From Alteromonadales bacterium alter-6D02 (GTDB lineage: Bacteria > Pseudomonadota > Gammaproteobacteria > Enterobacterales > Psychrobiaceae), in NCBI GenBank assembly GCA_002835545.1, contig PIZK01000038.1, forward strand, positions 40,164-104,163: a DNA stretch of 64,000 nucleotides, in the 5' to 3' direction. The translations under genes were made by a program, and so were the position numbers. The notes beneath the pieces were generated by a model, which saw only the letters and a program-made list of their open reading frames with translations, did not search any database and was not told the origin of the DNA. Positions 1 to 10,025 of the stretch are shown here, in pieces (the stretch's first letter is position 1; every line of letters starts with the position of its first letter).

Positions 1-963
1 GGCTTGGTTCAATTATTGTTTCAACTGCCATTTTTATATAAAGCAAACATGCTAGTAAAACCTAAGTGGGGCTGGAAAGATCCCGGTGTGGTTAAAATTA
101 GAACATTAATGATACCTGCACTATTTGGTGTGTCAGTAAGTCAAATTAACCTTTTATTTGATACAGTTATTGCCACATTCTTAACTACAGGTTCGGTGAG
201 TTGGTTATTCTTTTCCGACCGTTTACTGGAGTTTCCGCTGGGTTTGTTCGGCATTGCAATAGCAACGGTGATTTTGCCTAGCTTATCTCGTCAGCATAGC
301 GGTCAATCGCCTCAACAGTTTAGAAATACTATGGATTGGGCTGTGCGAATGATCCTGATGATGGGCTTTCCTGCAATGTTAGGGCTAATGGTACTTGCAC
401 AACCGATGATCACGGTGTTGTTTATGCGCGGAGCATTCAGCGGTAATGATGTACTGATGGCGAGCTATAGTTTAGTGGCTTATGCGACTGGCTTAGTCAG
501 TTTTATGTTGATTAAAGTACTCGCGCCAGGCTTTTATGCTCGTCAAGATACTAAAACACCAGTTAAAATAGGTATTAAGGCGATGATCGCTAATATGGTG
601 TTTAATGTTATCTTAGCGACAGCGTTGGGTTATGAATTTGGCTACATTGGCTTGGCCTTAGCAACAGCATTGTCAGCGAGCTGTAATGCATTTTGGCTTT
701 ACCGACAGCTAAAAGCAGATGGTGTGTATCAATTTTCAGCGCAAACCTTCACTTTTGGTATAAAAGCGGTTATTAGTGCCTTAATAATGGCGTCGGCTGT
801 GTATTATGTTAATCCGACTCATCAAGCATGGCTTGAGATGAGTTTTGATATTAAAGTTTTGGAACTGTTTAAACTTATTACTGTTGCTGCGGTCAGTTAT
901 TTTGGCTTATTAGCGGCGATGGGTGTCAGAGTAAAGCACCTTAAAAGTGAGACGCTTAAATAA
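1..963 (+). CDS. murJ: Lipid II flippase MurJ (3' part; start lies outside the window)
   Basis: Membrane protein of the MOP exporter superfamily that flips lipid II across the inner membrane for peptidoglycan synthesis. About 320 C-terminal residues are visible, frame open from base 1, so the true start is upstream. They hold a run of hydrophobic helices and the family-typical stretch RLLEFPLGLFGIAIATV, followed by PAMLGLMVLAQPMITVLFMRG, both classical MurJ/MviN signatures. In many gammaproteobacteria murJ lies directly before ribF; here about 4.3 kb of accessory genes separate them. A strong hairpin lies 22 bases after the stop. The family call is secure; the missing N-terminus cannot be judged. 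Confidence 0.93.
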   Translation, partial: GLVQLLFQLPFLYKANMLVKPKWGWKDPGVVKIRTLMIPALFGVSVSQINLLFDTVIATFLTTGSVSWLFFSDRLLEFPLGLFGIAIATVILPSLSRQHSGQSPQQFRNTMDWAVRMILMMGFPAMLGLMVLAQPMITVLFMRGAFSGNDVLMASYSLVAYATGLVSFMLIKVLAPGFYARQDTKTPVKIGIKAMIANMVFNVILATALGYEFGYIGLALATALSASCNAFWLYRQLKADGVYQFSAQTFTFGIKAVISALIMASAVYYVNPTHQAWLEMSFDIKVLELFKLITVAAVSYFGLLAAMGVRVKHLKSETLK

Positions 964-984
964 GCGGCTACTTGATATAGTCAA

Positions 985-1008
985 AAAGGGCGCTAAACAG
1001 CGCCCTTT
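985..1008. terminator. Bidirectional intrinsic terminator between convergent murJ and TraB-like gene
   Basis: A perfect 10-bp stem (AAAGGGCGCT / AGCGCCCTTT) with a 4-base AAAC loop sits between the murJ stop and the stop of the leftward TraB-like gene. A-rich and T-rich ends of the stem give a short U tract in either direction. Confidence 0.8.
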
Positions 1009-1036
1009 GTGACTAGTGAATCACCCAATACTGTTA

Positions 1037-1918
1037 TTATAGTTGAGTTACGGTATAGCCTTTATCTTTTAATAGAGTCAAGACACTGTCCTTTCCTGCC
1101 AAATGGCCTGCACCGACAAGGACTAGTTCTTTATCTGCATCTTGTAGCATTGTTTCGATCTTAGGGATCCAATTGTGATTACGGTCGGTGAAAAGTGCTT
1201 TGTAGTGTTTAGGCTCTTGCTCCATTGCATCTTTGAGGATGACTTCATTTATTGCACCCATGTTTCCGGCGCGCCAAGCAACAAATAATTTTTCCATCGT
1301 TGGCTTGAATGCAACCATTTCTTTTAAACTTTGTTTTAAAAACTTGTCTTCGAAGCCTTGGCCCATATTCGCTAACATATTAAGTTGAAACTCTGTTGTT
1401 TCAAGGTAATCGATCGGCTTGTTATCTTGTTTTGCTAACTTATCAAAGTAAGCATCAACTCCTTCACCAGCAAGTTGCTCCTTTTGAGCTGCCATGACCG
1501 TCATCATACTTATGATAAAGCCAGGCTTGAAGCCGTTCAATTCATCGAGATTGACGCCAAACTCGGTGAGGTAATTTGCTAGTTCTTTATATGTTGATGG
1601 ACTGATAACTTGGTCTAATTTCTTTCCTGTTGGGTAGGCAAGCTTTTGAATCATTGCCATCTGCGCCTCTCGGTCTGATGGGTCAGGCAATTTTGCTTCT
1701 AATACGATTGAATCTGCTTGCTGATAAGCTTGTCCAAACTCTTCCGGTAACGGAAATTGAGATGAAGGCAAAATATGGACTGTTCCGGCGACGAATAATT
1801 CATGTTGGTTATTACTGACTTTCCATACTGATGTTTGAGCCTGGACGTTTGTACCTATAACACTTGATAATAAAACGGCTACAGCTGAGATTGATTTCAT
1901 TAATTTAGTTGGTTTCAT
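1037..1918 (-). CDS. Exported TraB/GumN family protein
   Basis: 293 residues. An N-terminal signal peptide of about 27 residues ends at VQAQ, so the mature protein is probably periplasmic. It shows the TraB/GumN (PF01963) signatures: a near N-terminal GTVHILP histidine motif, an acidic EAKLPDPSD segment, and a C-terminal VLVGAGHLAGKDSVL motif followed by the last strand, which is the usual end of the fold. The family is related to the Tiki/EreA-like fold and some eukaryotic members are proteases; the role of bacterial GumN-like proteins is generally not established. It is the last of three leftward exported genes that may be co-transcribed (gap of 48 bases to the next). Confidence 0.85.
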   Translation of the reverse strand: MKPTKLMKSISAVAVLLSSVIGTNVQAQTSVWKVSNNQHELFVAGTVHILPSSQFPLPEEFGQAYQQADSIVLEAKLPDPSDREAQMAMIQKLAYPTGKKLDQVISPSTYKELANYLTEFGVNLDELNGFKPGFIISMMTVMAAQKEQLAGEGVDAYFDKLAKQDNKPIDYLETTEFQLNMLANMGQGFEDKFLKQSLKEMVAFKPTMEKLFVAWRAGNMGAINEVILKDAMEQEPKHYKALFTDRNHNWIPKIETMLQDADKELVLVGAGHLAGKDSVLTLLKDKGYTVTQL

Positions 1919-1966
1919 AATATTTTCTCTTAAAATTTTTTAACGGCTATCGGTGATACGATGAGA

Positions 1967-2281
1967 TTACAGTTCAATCATTTGAACTAGTTGCTGTTCA
2001 ATTTTCGTCGACATTAATACATTCGCTGTTTGCAATTGCTGATTGATGCGGTGGTCAATGATTGCGGTTAAACTATGTTGTAATTCATGTTGGCTACTCA
2101 AAGCTGCAATCTTGGCTTGTGGGGCTGCAAATGCTGCGCTAGACAAAGCCGCAATCTTGGCTTGTGGAGCTGCAAATGCTTCGCTAGATAAAGCTGAGAT
2201 CTTGGCTTGTGGAACTGCAAACGCTACGCTAGAACATGCTAATAAAAATGCTGTTGCTGAGATTGATTGAACTAGTTTCAT
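1967..2281 (-). CDS. Small secreted protein with tandem copies of the signal-cleavage region
   Basis: 104 residues, no recognised family. A hydrophobic signal sequence leads into three 15-residue tandem repeats of the form AFAxPQAKIxALSSx (45 bp each), after which comes a charged, glutamine-rich, probably helical C-terminus (IDHRINQQLQTANVLMS ... IEQQL). Each repeat starts with AFA, a good signal peptidase I site, so the cleavage junction itself appears to have been duplicated. The C-terminal 40 residues closely match those of the next gene (2335-2565), making them paralogues. Probably the middle gene of a leftward group of exported proteins. No function can be assigned. Confidence 0.75.
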   Translation of the reverse strand: MKLVQSISATAFLLACSSVAFAVPQAKISALSSEAFAAPQAKIAALSSAAFAAPQAKIAALSSQHELQHSLTAIIDHRINQQLQTANVLMSTKIEQQLVQMIEL

Positions 2282-2334
2282 TGCTTATATCCTCTTGGTC
2301 GCTTGTCGATATTCGTTAAGTATTGTGCTGCTTG

Positions 2335-2565
2335 TTAAAGTTCAATTTGACGAGCTAAACGTTGCTCAATTTTTTCACTCATCAATTTGTTGGCTGTATT
2401 TAGCTGTTGATTGATTTGATGTTCTATCGTTGTTGTCAGGTTAATTTGCAGCTTATGTTGATTATTAAATAGCACTGACTCGACTATTGGCGCGGCAAGT
2501 GCTGATGATGAAGATGCTAATAGTAATGATGCGATAGCGATTGTATGTGTGATTGATTTTTTCAT
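2335..2565 (-). CDS. Small secreted protein, paralogue of the 1967-2281 product
   Basis: 76 residues: a clear signal peptide (MKKSITHTIAIASLLLASSS, cleavage near ALA-AP), then about 50 mature residues that look like an amphipathic helix rich in Q, N, E and K. The end (INQQLNTANKLMSEKIEQRL) matches the C-terminus of its neighbour at most positions, but it has only one copy of the AxAAP junction that the neighbour carries three times. First gene of the leftward exported group, divergent from the membrane regulator at 2901; the long intergenic region between them likely holds both promoters. Unknown function; a secreted helical peptide is all the sequence supports. Confidence 0.75.
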   Translation of the reverse strand: MKKSITHTIAIASLLLASSSSALAAPIVESVLFNNQHKLQINLTTTIEHQINQQLNTANKLMSEKIEQRLARQIEL

Positions 2566-2900
2566 TTTATTTCCCTTAAACTAATCGGTTTAGCATTTGT
2601 ATTTTATGGAGTAAGCAGCGTTGTTGTTGCTGCGTCTCAGTTGATGACGATAAGATTAGAGGGAAATTTTGACGAAGTCGCTTACGAAACGCTGAGGTAT
2701 TAATTTGTAAGCTTTTATCTTTCTTAGCTTATGATTTTAAAGGTTATTTTGTGGTTGTTATGAAACCTTATGAAAACCTTATATCAATTGTTATATTTGA
2801 TAAGGTTTCCCCTTAAGTATTTAATTACTAAGAGTTATGTTTTATTTTTCTGGCTGTTGTGGTATTTTTGACCTCGATTTGTCGATGAAAAGGAAAAGTC
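2566..2900. other. 335-bp divergent intergenic region
   Basis: Non-coding, AT-rich sequence between the small secreted gene (leftward) and the GTG start of the membrane regulator (rightward). The AAAGGA at about 2888 is a good ribosome binding site for the GTG at 2901. The only conspicuous structure is the repeat cluster at 2762-2808, listed separately. No sigma-54-type GG-N10-GC element was found on either strand here. Confidence 0.6.
2762..2808. promoter_or_regulatory. Repeat cluster, possible operator of the divergent promoter
   Basis: AACCTTAT occurs twice in direct orientation (about 2764-2771 and 2775-2782), and the second copy continues into an imperfect inverted repeat, AAACCTTAT-(AT)-CAA, whose partner is TTGATAAGGTTT at 2797-2808. 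It lies about 100 bases before the regulator start, where a ToxR/CadC-type protein could bind. Binding is inference only. Confidence 0.3.
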
Positions 2901-5162
2901 GTGAACTTTAGTTTTGGGCCATGGGTGTTAATATCACAACGTTGTTTACTTACTTCTCCGGAAGTAGAAAAGGAGCTCGACCCATTAAGTTTTAAATTAT
3001 TATGCTTTTTCATTGATAACCAAGGCAGAATTATTCCTAGGCAAGAGTTAGTCGAAAAGGTTTGGCAGCAATCCTTTGTCGATGATAACGCGATTAACCG
3101 TGCCATCTCTGAACTAAGGAAACAGCTTAGTCACCCTCAATTTAAATCACATATTATTAAGACACATTACCGCAAAGGTTACAGTCTTACGGTAGAGGTA
3201 AGTCAAAGCGAACAAAAACTTTCGACTGAATTTGGGGCAACTAGTTCGAACTCAGAAATGAGCGAAGATGGACAAGAACAACTTGTCGAAAGCCTTAAGC
3301 TTGCTGAAGCAGAGAAAAAACATACGGAAAATGAATTACAACTAAATGCGAGCGGTCTCAATACCACTAATCATGCGAGCTCAACTACTCCTGAACTGAG
3401 TGTCGAGGAGGTATCGGTTAAATCGAAGGTCGCTTTGCATCGTTGGGTCATTGTGGCTTTAATTTTCGTAGTGATTATATTAGCAATTAAGCCCTTTTGG
3501 GCAGAGAACGATGGTGAGTTTAAAGTTTCTGAGAAACCTCTACCCACAATCCCGCTAGCCGCTAAACCAGTTGAACGCGATTTTTCTGTCACATCGGCGA
3601 CTTGGAACCATGGCGGAGAAGGGAATCCTTTAGTTTCTTACGATCGGGAGTTTTTTGCCTATAGTAATACTTATCAAGGGGTGGTTAAGACTTTTGTGAA
3701 GCGATTGAGTGATCAGGCCGAAGTCGCTCTAAGTGTACCGGGATTAGAAGTTGGAGGAATATCTTGGCAATTAGGTCAGCAAAAGCTATTAACTTTATTG
3801 GTTAATAAGGACCGGAGTAGCTGTGATTATGTGCTATTTGATATGTCGACCTTTCCTGATATTCAACCTCCTAAAACGATAAAGTCGTGTCAGGCATTAA
3901 CGTATGGCTATGCTCATTTAGATGAGAAAGCAGAAAACCTCTATTATACTCGCGTCGATACTGGTTTTTCTGGTTCTGCCATCTATCAATATAATCTAAA
4001 AAGGGAACGTGAGAATGTGCTGTTAGCACCAAGTGAAAATCACTATGGGGCAATGCAGGTACAGTTATCACCTGATGGTAAATATTTAGCTTATTTGTGG
4101 TCTCAAGTTAAGTCTTCACAGCGAGTGTATTTAATAAACCTAGAAACGCGTGAAAACCGTTTATTGCATGAAATGCCTTTGGCTAGACCGCATTACTCGC
4201 TTAATTGGTTTGATGATGGTAAACACTTACTAACTGCTGAGGGTGATCAGTTAGTGAAGCTAAATATTGATACAAAAGTCATTGAAAAAATTAAGTTACC
4301 GCAGGGGCTAATACCATTCTACATGGCCATTGAGTACGATAATCAGATATTGTTATCGCAAAGGGATACTCAAAAATATCAATTAATACGGGGAAGTAAG
4401 CTCTTTAGCCATTCGGATATCACATTTACTAATGCTCATGAATCAGAAAGTAGTGATTATTATCCTGCTACATCTAAAAGTAACGAAGAATTACATTATT
4501 TCATTTCTAAGAGAACGGGAAGTAGTCAAGTTTGGCGCAGCGAAAAAGGCCAACTAACGCAAATTACTACGGTTAAAAATAGTGTCATACAGCCAATCAG
4601 TGGCTTAAGGTTATCCTCTGATAATGAGAGGTTGATTTTTATACAAGGCGGCGACCCTTACCTTATTGATTTAAATGCTAACCAAGAGTATGCAATTGAT
4701 GAATTAGATGAATTTGAAATTATTGATATCGCCTGGGGGAATGCTCCACACCTTATTTATTTTATTAATGTTGTCGGCGACAATAAACAATTACAGCTTT
4801 TTAATTTAATGACTCGGCAAATAACTTTAGTTAATAATGATGGTGCTGAGCGTCTTTATTCGAACGGGGCTGGGGACACTTTTTATTTATTCGACAATAA
4901 CCTTCATAATATCGGTACTGGTAGCACAATAGCGATTACCATTCCAAGTGATGCCTTTGTTTTTTCAGATATGAATGAGCATTACTTTTTTGGTAGTGAT
5001 GCGCTATCAACACTTTATCGGATGTCTTTGAGTAATGGGGAAGTTCAAAAGGTAAAAACGCCATTTAGACAGCACCGCTTTAGCATCATTGACGACAACT
5101 CTATTCTTTTCACCAAAAGGCAATTTAAAAATACCTCAATTAAGCGTGTCTCTTGGAATTAA
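2901..5162 (+). CDS. ToxR/CadC-like membrane transcription regulator with periplasmic beta-propeller
   Basis: 753 residues, GTG start chosen because an AAAGGA ribosome binding site lies seven bases upstream. Residues 1-100 form an OmpR/PhoB-type winged helix (RCLLTSPEVEKELDPLSFKL, then VDDNAINRAISELRKQL and IIKTHYRKGYSL, the recognition helix and wing). A glutamate- and serine-rich linker follows, then one transmembrane helix near 180-200 (VIVALIFVVIILAIKPFW). The remaining 550 residues look like a TolB/WD-type beta-propeller (repeated LSPDGKYLAYLW-like blades). This places DNA binding in the cytoplasm and a sensor in the periplasm. No kinase is needed for such one-component proteins. The likely target is the divergent exported-protein group. 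The ligand is unknown. Confidence 0.85.
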   Translation: MNFSFGPWVLISQRCLLTSPEVEKELDPLSFKLLCFFIDNQGRIIPRQELVEKVWQQSFVDDNAINRAISELRKQLSHPQFKSHIIKTHYRKGYSLTVEVSQSEQKLSTEFGATSSNSEMSEDGQEQLVESLKLAEAEKKHTENELQLNASGLNTTNHASSTTPELSVEEVSVKSKVALHRWVIVALIFVVIILAIKPFWAENDGEFKVSEKPLPTIPLAAKPVERDFSVTSATWNHGGEGNPLVSYDREFFAYSNTYQGVVKTFVKRLSDQAEVALSVPGLEVGGISWQLGQQKLLTLLVNKDRSSCDYVLFDMSTFPDIQPPKTIKSCQALTYGYAHLDEKAENLYYTRVDTGFSGSAIYQYNLKRERENVLLAPSENHYGAMQVQLSPDGKYLAYLWSQVKSSQRVYLINLETRENRLLHEMPLARPHYSLNWFDDGKHLLTAEGDQLVKLNIDTKVIEKIKLPQGLIPFYMAIEYDNQILLSQRDTQKYQLIRGSKLFSHSDITFTNAHESESSDYYPATSKSNEELHYFISKRTGSSQVWRSEKGQLTQITTVKNSVIQPISGLRLSSDNERLIFIQGGDPYLIDLNANQEYAIDELDEFEIIDIAWGNAPHLIYFINVVGDNKQLQLFNLMTRQITLVNNDGAERLYSNGAGDTFYLFDNNLHNIGTGSTIAITIPSDAFVFSDMNEHYFFGSDALSTLYRMSLSNGEVQKVKTPFRQHRFSIIDDNSILFTKRQFKNTSIKRVSWN

Positions 5163-5268
5163 CGTTGTGAGTTCATATTATACCAATGAGATGGATTATT
5201 TAAGCTGCGCCTTAGGCGTGAATGTTATATAATCCGCCAGTTTTGAAGTGGAAGAGAACCTTAGATTT

Positions 5269-6213
5269 ATGCAGTTAATTCGCGGAATACATAATATTAC
5301 GGCCAAGCACCGTGGTTGTGTATTAACCATTGGTAACTTTGACGGTGTCCATTTAGGTCATCAAGAAGTGCTTAATGGGTTGAAAAAACGTGCAAAGTCT
5401 CTTGGTCTACCTAGTACTGTCATGACTTTCGAACCTCAGCCCCAAGAGTTATTTAGTGGTAAAAAAGAGGGCGCTCAACAAGCGCCAGCGAGGTTATCAC
5501 GCTTAAGAGAGAAGCTTGTCTTACTAGCAGATTATGATATTGAACGTTTGCTATGCGTGCGTTTTGATCAAAAATTCTCGGCAATGACTGCTCAAGCGTT
5601 TATCGAACAGCTATTAGTGAAGCAGCTTGGGGTTAAGTTTTTAGTTGTTGGCGATGATTTTCGTTTTGGTCACCAACGCCAAGGCGATTTTGAAATGCTG
5701 CAACAAGCCGGAAAAAAATTCGGTTTTGAAGTAGTCAGTACGCAAAGTTTAAAAGTGGCAAGCACCCGTGTCAGCAGTACCTTAATTCGTCAGTGTTTAG
5801 CTGAGGGTAAAGTCACTGAAGCACAGGCGATGCTTGGTCACCCGTTTGTTATCAGTGGCCGCGTGCGTCATGGTGATAAAAAAGGTCGTACTATCGGTTT
5901 CCCAACGGCCAATATTGCCCTTGATCGGAAAGTTTCACCGGTGCAAGGTGTTTTTGCCGTTGAAGTGAGCTTAGATGGTGAGACGTACCAAGGGGTTGCT
6001 AATATAGGGCAACGCCCGACAGTGAAAGGTACTCGTATTCAACTTGAAATTCATTTATTTGATTTTCATGGGGATATCTATGGTAAGTGCTTAGATACTC
6101 GAGTATTGAAAAAGATTAGAACAGAAAAGAAATTTGAAACTTTTGATTTGTTAAAACAACAAATTGAAAAAGATGTCATCGAAGCCAAAGGTTTCTTTGG
6201 TTTTTGTAAATAG
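5269..6213 (+). CDS. ribF: Bifunctional riboflavin kinase / FAD synthetase
   Basis: Makes FMN and then FAD from riboflavin. 314 residues from the ATG at 5269; an in-frame GTG at 5248 would add seven residues, but GAAGAG at 5251-5256 fits as ribosome binding site of the ATG. The N-terminal nucleotidyltransferase domain shows LTIGNFDGVHLGHQEVL and later STRVSSTLIRQCL; the C-terminal kinase domain shows GRTIGFPTANIAL and GVANIGQRPTVKG, as in the family. First gene of the ribF-ileS-lspA-fkpB-ispH block, 29 bases before ileS. A TATAAT box at 5228-5233 is a likely -10 element, though no good -35 is visible. Confidence 0.96.
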   Translation: MQLIRGIHNITAKHRGCVLTIGNFDGVHLGHQEVLNGLKKRAKSLGLPSTVMTFEPQPQELFSGKKEGAQQAPARLSRLREKLVLLADYDIERLLCVRFDQKFSAMTAQAFIEQLLVKQLGVKFLVVGDDFRFGHQRQGDFEMLQQAGKKFGFEVVSTQSLKVASTRVSSTLIRQCLAEGKVTEAQAMLGHPFVISGRVRHGDKKGRTIGFPTANIALDRKVSPVQGVFAVEVSLDGETYQGVANIGQRPTVKGTRIQLEIHLFDFHGDIYGKCLDTRVLKKIRTEKKFETFDLLKQQIEKDVIEAKGFFGFCK

Positions 6214-6242
6214 TATTTTGAACCTTAATGGTGTGATTATTA

Positions 6243-9065
6243 ATGAGTGATTACAAAAAGACCCTAAACTTGCCAAAAACTTCATTTTCAATGAAGGCAA
6301 ACTTGGCAAACCGTGAACCGATGATGCTTAAAGCATGGGATAAGTCGGATCTTTACGGTGCAATTCGTGCGGCACGTAAAGGCCGTAAAAGCTTCGTATT
6401 ACATGATGGCCCTCCGTATGCGAATGGCGATATTCATATTGGTCACTCAGTAAACAAGATTTTAAAAGACATTATTATTAAATCGAAAACCATTGCTGGT
6501 TTTGATGCACCATACATCCCAGGTTGGGATTGTCATGGTCTGCCGATTGAATTACAAGTTGAGAAGAAACACGGTAAGCCGGGTCATAAGATCTCTGAAG
6601 CTGAGTTTCGTAAGAAGTGTCGTGCCTACGCGCAGCGTCAAGTGGATGGTCAACGTAAAGACTTTATCCGTTTAGGCGTGTTAGGCGACTGGCAAAACCC
6701 ATACCAAACAATGAACTTCGATTTCGAAGCAAACATTGTACGTTCAATGGGTAAAATTATTGATAATGGTCACTTACAGCAAGGTGCTAAGCCTGTTCAT
6801 TGGTGTTTAGATTGTGGTTCATCTTTAGCAGAAGCTGAAGTTGAATATGAAGATAAACGTTCACCTGCAATTGATGTACGTTTTAGTGCTGTTAACGAAG
6901 CTGAAATTCTTGAAAAAATGGGCATTGCGCCTGAGAAGGGTGGCAACGGTACTATTTCAACTGTTATCTGGACCACAACGCCGTGGACATTACCAGCCAA
7001 CCGTGCATTATCAATGCATGAGAAAGTTGAATACGTATTAATTCAGTGTGAAAAAGACGGTCAGCAAGAGCGTTTAATTTTAGCGCATGACTTAATGAAC
7101 AGCGCCATGGACCGTTACGGTGTTGATAAGTTTAACGTGCTAGGTCAATGTGACGGTAGTGCATTAGAGTTAGTGCAGTTTAACCACCCATTCTATGATT
7201 TCACAGTGCCTGTGATTTTAGGAGAACATGTAACTGTTGATTCTGGTACGGGTATCGTTCATACCGCACCGGGCCACGGTCAAGAAGATTACGTGGTTGG
7301 TCAAAAATACAACATTGAAGTCGCTAACCCAGTTGGCGCTAACGGTGTGTATCTTGAAGGTACTGAGCTGTTTGCTGGTCAACACGTCTTTAAAGCCAAT
7401 GATGCAATCGTTGAAGTATTAAAAGAGCGCGGTGCATTAATTCATCATCATGCGTTACTACACAGCTACCCACATTGTTGGAGACACAAAACGCCAATCA
7501 TCTTCCGTGCAACGCCACAATGGTTTATCAGCATGGATAAGAATGGCTTGCGTAGTCAAGCGATGGGTGAGATTCAAAAGACACAGTGGATCCCAGATTG
7601 GGGTCAGCAGCGTATTGAAAACATGGTTGAAGGTCGTCCAGACTGGTGTGTTTCACGCCAACGTACATGGGGCGTACCGCTAACAGTGTTCATTAATAAA
7701 GACACTAACGAGCTGCACCCTAATACCAGCGAATTATTAGAGCAAGTTGCACTATTAATTGAAAAAGAAGGCATTCAAGCGTGGTTTGATCTAGAGCCTG
7801 CTGAGTTCTTAGGTGAAGGTGGCGAGCAATACGTTAAAGTAACCGACACATTAGATGTGTGGTTTGACTCGGGTGTTACTCACGCTTGTGTGGTTGATGC
7901 ACGCGAAGAGCTACAAGGTCCAGCTGATTTATACCTTGAAGGTTCAGATCAGCATCGTGGTTGGTTCCAATCGTCACTAATGACGTCTGTGGCGATGAAC
8001 GGTAAAGCACCGTATAAGCAAGTGTTAACACATGGCTTTACCGTTGATGGCGAAGGCAAGAAAATGTCTAAGTCATTAGGTAATGTGATGTCACCACAGC
8101 AAGTGGTTAATCGTTTAGGCGCTGATATTTTACGTCTATGGGTTGCATCGGCTAACTATACGGCTGAAATGTCAGTATCTGATGAAATTCTTGATCGCAG
8201 TGCTGACTCTTACCGCCGTATTCGTAACACATCACGTTTCTTATTATCAAACCTAAACGGTTTTGAGCCTGAGACAGATATGGTTGCTAATGAAGATTTA
8301 GTGGCACTTGATCGTTACATCGTCGGTCGTGCTCATCAAATCCAACAAGAAATCATTGAAGCGTACGATACGTATCAGTTCCATGTTGTTATTCAAAAAC
8401 TAACGCATTTCTGTTCTATCGAGTTAGGTAGTTTCTACTTAGATATCATTAAAGATCGCCAATACACTGCTAAGGCCGATGGCCTGCCTCGTCGCAGCTG
8501 TCAAACAGCGATGTACCATATTGCACAAGCATTAGTTCGTTGGATTGCGCCGGTATTAAGCTTCACTGCTGATGAAATTTGGAAGTCATTACCAAATGAC
8601 GAAGAGTTTGTCTTCACCAGTGAGTGGTATGAAGGGTTAACAGCGCAAAATCAAGATGAAACACTGAACACTGAGTTCTGGTTACAATTACAAGACGTTC
8701 GTAATGCAGTTAACAAAGTGATGGAGCAAGCCCGTCGTGATGAAGTGATTGGCGGTAGCTTACAAGCTAACGTGACCTTATATGCCGATGATGCCTTAGC
8801 TGCTAACTTAAATAAAGTAGCTGAAGAGCTGCGTTTTGTGCTTATCACATCTGACGTTACCATTGTCTCAGGTCAAGCACCAGAAGCGGCAGTCGCAACC
8901 GAGGTTGATGGTTTAAGTGTGGTTGTTGAAGCGTCTACTGGTGAGAAGTGTGAGCGTTGTTGGCATCACCGTGAAGAAGTTGGTCAATCGGCTGAGCACC
9001 CAACATTATGTGGTCGTTGTATCACAAACGTTGATGGTGAAGGTGAAGTTCGTCACTATGCTTAA
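6243..9065 (+). CDS. ileS: Isoleucyl-tRNA synthetase
   Basis: Cytoplasmic class I synthetase that charges tRNA-Ile, 940 residues, the usual bacterial length. The HIGH motif appears as [16 protein letters not shown] near residue 60 and the KMSKS motif as [10 protein letters not shown] near 605. The connective editing domain includes the [11 protein letters not shown] segment. The C-terminus has the zinc-binding pattern [12 protein letters not shown] ... CGRC typical of the E. coli-type enzyme. Its last eight bases overlap the lspA start, the conserved ileS-lspA arrangement, which suggests translational coupling. Confidence 0.98.
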   Translation: MSDYKKTLNLPKTSFSMKANLANREPMMLKAWDKSDLYGAIRAARKGRKSFVLHDGPPYANGDIHIGHSVNKILKDIIIKSKTIAGFDAPYIPGWDCHGLPIELQVEKKHGKPGHKISEAEFRKKCRAYAQRQVDGQRKDFIRLGVLGDWQNPYQTMNFDFEANIVRSMGKIIDNGHLQQGAKPVHWCLDCGSSLAEAEVEYEDKRSPAIDVRFSAVNEAEILEKMGIAPEKGGNGTISTVIWTTTPWTLPANRALSMHEKVEYVLIQCEKDGQQERLILAHDLMNSAMDRYGVDKFNVLGQCDGSALELVQFNHPFYDFTVPVILGEHVTVDSGTGIVHTAPGHGQEDYVVGQKYNIEVANPVGANGVYLEGTELFAGQHVFKANDAIVEVLKERGALIHHHALLHSYPHCWRHKTPIIFRATPQWFISMDKNGLRSQAMGEIQKTQWIPDWGQQRIENMVEGRPDWCVSRQRTWGVPLTVFINKDTNELHPNTSELLEQVALLIEKEGIQAWFDLEPAEFLGEGGEQYVKVTDTLDVWFDSGVTHACVVDAREELQGPADLYLEGSDQHRGWFQSSLMTSVAMNGKAPYKQVLTHGFTVDGEGKKMSKSLGNVMSPQQVVNRLGADILRLWVASANYTAEMSVSDEILDRSADSYRRIRNTSRFLLSNLNGFEPETDMVANEDLVALDRYIVGRAHQIQQEIIEAYDTYQFHVVIQKLTHFCSIELGSFYLDIIKDRQYTAKADGLPRRSCQTAMYHIAQALVRWIAPVLSFTADEIWKSLPNDEEFVFTSEWYEGLTAQNQDETLNTEFWLQLQDVRNAVNKVMEQARRDEVIGGSLQANVTLYADDALAANLNKVAEELRFVLITSDVTIVSGQAPEAAVATEVDGLSVVVEASTGEKCERCWHHREEVGQSAEHPTLCGRCITNVDGEGEVRHYA

Positions 9066-9603
9066 GTCTGTTGATACTCAAAATGATATGACTAAACCAC
9101 AATTAGCGCAAAGCGGTTTGCGCTGGCTGTGGTTAACGGTCATTTGTTTAATCATCGACCAAGTAACCAAGATTTATGTGGCTAATAATTTTAGTCTTTA
9201 TGAGTCTATTGCTGTGATTCCGATGTTTAACTTAACGTATGTACATAATGAAGGGGCGGCATTTAGCTTTTTAAGTGAAGCAGGTGGCTGGCAGCGTTGG
9301 TTCTTTACTGCAATTGCTGTGACGATCAGTTGTTTGTTAACCTATTGGTTACGCGCACTTCATAAAACAGAAAAGCTATTATCGATTGCTTATGCCTTGG
9401 TCTTGTCAGGTGCACTAGGCAATTTAATTGACCGTGTTGCCTATGGTTACGTGATTGACTTTTTAGACGTCTACTACGGTAACTATCATTGGCCTGCATT
9501 TAATATTGCCGATGCGGCTATTTGTGGCGGTGCGATGCTTATCATCTATGATGCGATAACGAATAAAGATGACCAATCATCTGCTGAGGAAAGTAAAAAA
9601 TGA
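9058..9603 (+). CDS. lspA: Lipoprotein signal peptidase (signal peptidase II)
   Basis: Inner-membrane aspartyl protease that removes signal peptides from prolipoproteins. The start at 9058 overlaps the ileS end and has AAGGTGAA about nine bases upstream, giving 181 residues; the ATG at 9088 (171 residues) is possible but has no ribosome binding site. Family motifs are present: [20 protein letters not shown], and the two catalytic aspartates in GNLIDRV and FNIADAA. Four transmembrane helices are apparent. It ends in an ATGA overlap with fkpB. The window contains several lipobox proteins that would be its substrates. Confidence 0.95.
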   Translation: MLKSVDTQNDMTKPQLAQSGLRWLWLTVICLIIDQVTKIYVANNFSLYESIAVIPMFNLTYVHNEGAAFSFLSEAGGWQRWFFTAIAVTISCLLTYWLRALHKTEKLLSIAYALVLSGALGNLIDRVAYGYVIDFLDVYYGNYHWPAFNIADAAICGGAMLIIYDAITNKDDQSSAEESKK

Positions 9604-10025
9604 TTAACGCGACAAGTGAAATAATTTTTCATGTGACGATGAAGCTAGAAGACGGCTCAGCTGCTGATAGCACTAAAGTGAATAACAAACCGGCTAAATT
9701 ACGCATGGGCGATGGTAGCCTATCACCAGCATTTGAAGCTGAGCTTCAGGGGTTAGCCGCAGGTGACACTAAAGAGTTCACCTTATACGCTAAAGATGCC
9801 TTTGGCGAGATGAATCCAGATAATATTTATCACTTAGAGCGTAGCCGTTTTGAAGCAGAAAGCCTAGAAGTTGGTGCTATTATCGCGTTTGAACAGCAAA
9901 ATGGTACCGAACTACCTGGCGTGATTCGTGAAATCGTTGGCGATTCTGTGACTATTGATTTTAATCACCCGCTTGCGGGTCAAACGATTACGTTTGATGT
10001 TGAAATCATTGAGGTAAATGCTTAA
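9600..10025 (+). CDS. fkpB: FKBP-type peptidyl-prolyl isomerase, SlpA/FkpB type
   Basis: 141 residues, beginning in an ATGA overlap with lspA and ending one base into ispH. The N-terminal FKBP half carries [16 protein letters not shown], and the inserted IF-like domain carries [20 protein letters not shown], as in E. coli SlpA (FkpB). Cytoplasmic prolyl isomerase with chaperone activity in characterised members. The gene order lspA-fkpB-ispH is conserved in gammaproteobacteria and supports the symbol. Confidence 0.93.
   Translation: MINATSEIIFHVTMKLEDGSAADSTKVNNKPAKLRMGDGSLSPAFEAELQGLAAGDTKEFTLYAKDAFGEMNPDNIYHLERSRFEAESLEVGAIIAFEQQNGTELPGVIREIVGDSVTIDFNHPLAGQTITFDVEIIEVNA

Noticed and set aside
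2043..2270. Plus-strand 75-residue ORF opposite the small repeat protein
   Set aside because: It mirrors the 45-bp repeat on the wrong strand; the minus-strand frame has the signal peptide and a paralogue.
5180..5225. Dispersed repeat in front of ribF (ATTATACCAATGAGATGG and a CGCCTTAGGCG palindrome)
   Set aside because: Similar short phrases occur in Alteromonadales intergenic regions, and a loosely similar CCTAAGGCG appears near 39630, but two partial matches are too few to call a repeat family.
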